From Emticicia sp037153985 (GTDB taxonomy: Bacteria; Bacteroidota; Bacteroidia; Cytophagales; Spirosomataceae): a DNA stretch of 64,000 nt. Of the stretch, positions 63,008 through 64,000 are shown in pieces. The stretch covers positions 124,001-188,000 of the forward strand of contig NZ_JBBAYI010000006.1 of assembly GCF_037153985.1 (NCBI RefSeq), in the 5' to 3' direction. The notes below the pieces were generated by a model. It did not search any database, was not told where the DNA came from, and worked only from the letters and a program-made list of their open reading frames with translations. The position numbers were made by a program, and so were the translations under genes. Each line of letters begins with the position of its first letter. Within the stretch, counting starts at the first letter, position 1.

Positions 63008-64000
63008 TTAAGAAAGGCCACTTTTTCCGACAAATCCACTCAATAATACATCTAAATCGTCAATGCTATGAACATTTTCGACAGTAAGAAGAAGTTTAGA
63101 TTTTATTTCCTTTAGCGAACACCTTTTTGGATTAATTTTAATATAATCAAGAATTCTGCCAAACTTATCTGCCTGAAAATATTCGGTTTTCTCTGAGGAA
63201 ACGAAATAACATTTTAGGATATTGTTCTTTAAAGTTAATTTTTCGAATCCTAATTGTTCGGCTTTCCATCTGATTCTCACAATTTTAAGAAGGTTTTGCA
63301 CTTCTTGCGGCAAAGGCCCGAACCTGTCTACAATTGATCTTTGGAATTCCTGTAACTCATCTTCTTTTTCGATGTTATCTAATTGATTATACAAAGAAAG
63401 CCTTTCTGAGATATTACTCACATAATTTTCAGGAATAATAATTTGTAAATCGGTTTCTATCTGGCAGTCTGGCAGCCTTAAATCGCTTAAAGTTCCGGTC
63501 ATGTCTTTCATGAACAAATCCTTAAACTCATTTTCTTTTAATTCCTGTACGGCTTCATCCAGTATTTTATGATAAGTTTCATAACCCAAATCGTTAATAA
63601 AACCGCTTTGTTCTGAACCCAGTAGGTTTCCTGCTCCACGAATGTCGAGGTCTCTCATTGATACCTTGAAGCCGTCGCCCAAGTCTGAAAACTCTTCGAG
63701 GGTTTGCAAGCGTTTGCGGGCATCTGTCGAAAGCACCGAAATGGGGGGTGTAAGCAAATAACAGAAGGCTTTTCGGTTCGAACGCCCCACCCTACCCCGC
63801 ATCTGGTGTAGGTCAGACATACCAAAGTTCTGTGCCTGATTAATAATAATTGTGTTGGCATTCGGAATATCAAGCCCTGCCTCAATGATATTAGTCGAAA
63901 CCAACACATCGTAATCTCCTTCAATAAACTTCATCATGGCTTTTTCGAGGCGGTCGCCGTCCATCTGGCCGTGAGCAATACCTATCTTGGCATCAGGTAC
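63008..64000 (-). CDS. mfd: Transcription-repair coupling factor Mfd, C-terminal part (5' end outside the window)
   Basis: The frame is open to the end of the window and gives 330 residues. They carry the last motifs of the translocase/helicase part (IAHGQMDGDRLEKAMMKF, VSTNIIEAGLDIP, HQMRGRVGRSNR), the RAGNLLGSEQSGFINDLGYE segment and the C-terminal TRCF domain (QIIIPENYVSNISERLSLYNQ). Mfd removes RNA polymerase stalled at DNA damage and recruits UvrA. The normal protein is about 1100-1150 residues, so roughly 70 per cent lies beyond the window. It ends about 85 bp upstream of the gldJ start. Confidence 0.95.
   Translation of the reverse strand, partial: VPDAKIGIAHGQMDGDRLEKAMMKFIEGDYDVLVSTNIIEAGLDIPNANTIIINQAQNFGMSDLHQMRGRVGRSNRKAFCYLLTPPISVLSTDARKRLQTLEEFSDLGDGFKVSMRDLDIRGAGNLLGSEQSGFINDLGYETYHKILDEAVQELKENEFKDLFMKDMTGTLSDLRLPDCQIETDLQIIIPENYVSNISERLSLYNQLDNIEKEDELQEFQRSIVDRFGPLPQEVQNLLKIVRIRWKAEQLGFEKLTLKNNILKCYFVSSEKTEYFQADKFGRILDYIKINPKRCSLKEIKSKLLLTVENVHSIDDLDVLLSGFVGKSGLS

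Overview
The window looks like chromosomal DNA of a member of the Bacteroidota, most likely order Cytophagales, a Spirosomaceae-like genus. The clues are a GldJ-like gliding/type IX secretion lipoprotein, a type IX secretion substrate with a CHU_C-type sorting tail, a TonB-receptor-fold outer-membrane protein, DUF4175 and DUF2520 proteins, many Bacteroidota-type lipoproteins, a near absence of Shine-Dalgarno sequences, and promoter elements of the form TAnnTTTG. No tRNA, rRNA, CRISPR array or transposase was seen. Species cannot be fixed from the sequence alone.

Layout. 1-1.0 kb: two TPM-domain membrane proteins. 1.0-3.7 kb: two small exported proteins, pth and pyrR. 3.7-7.0 kb: a tight three-gene minus-strand operon (SGNH hydrolase, flavin monooxygenase, alpha-oxoamine-synthase-like PLP enzyme). 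7.1-11.3 kb: a histidine kinase/response regulator pair and rpoN. 11.6-18.4 kb: a TetR-TolC-adaptor-RND efflux operon. 18.8-34.9 kb: housekeeping genes (pyrD, fba, hemE, kup) mixed with YceI, a TonB-type receptor, a very large PVC-type cytochrome/HEAT lipoprotein, DUF2520, a thioredoxin, a sugar-nucleotide epimerase and an enoyl-CoA hydratase. 35.0-40.9 kb: an envelope-stress-like locus (ECF sigma factor, membrane TonB-like partner, YfbK-type vWA protein) whose vWA gene is broken by about 1 kb of Rhs-derived DNA. 41-51.5 kb: sugar oxidoreductase, type IX substrate, deacetylase, SGNH hydrolase, monooxygenase, radical SAM enzyme, accD, an M48-MORN fusion and a TPR protein. 51.5-52.5 kb: a gene-free kilobase with an AT-rich start and a cluster of DnaA-box-like 9-mers. 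52.5-64 kb: Ig-like lipoprotein, mnmG with two parS sites just upstream, DUF4175 coiled-coil protein, xth, comF, gldJ and the 3' end of mfd.

Two points stand out. First, the vWA gene at 36-38.9 kb is split so that its metal-binding site lies in two separate reading frames. Between the halves lie the 3' end of one Rhs-type gene, an orphan AT-rich ORF that could be an immunity gene, and the 5' end of an Rhs-type gene fused in frame to the vWA C-terminal half. Second, the DnaA-box cluster at 51.5-51.9 kb and the parS pair at 56.1 kb beside mnmG together suggest that the window covers the replication-origin region.

Genes were placed by reading motifs and length. Start codons were moved downstream from the longest frame where a signal peptide or conserved N-terminus called for it (TPM protein, pth, TonB receptor, cytochrome/HEAT protein, vWA, deacetylase, 118-residue protein).
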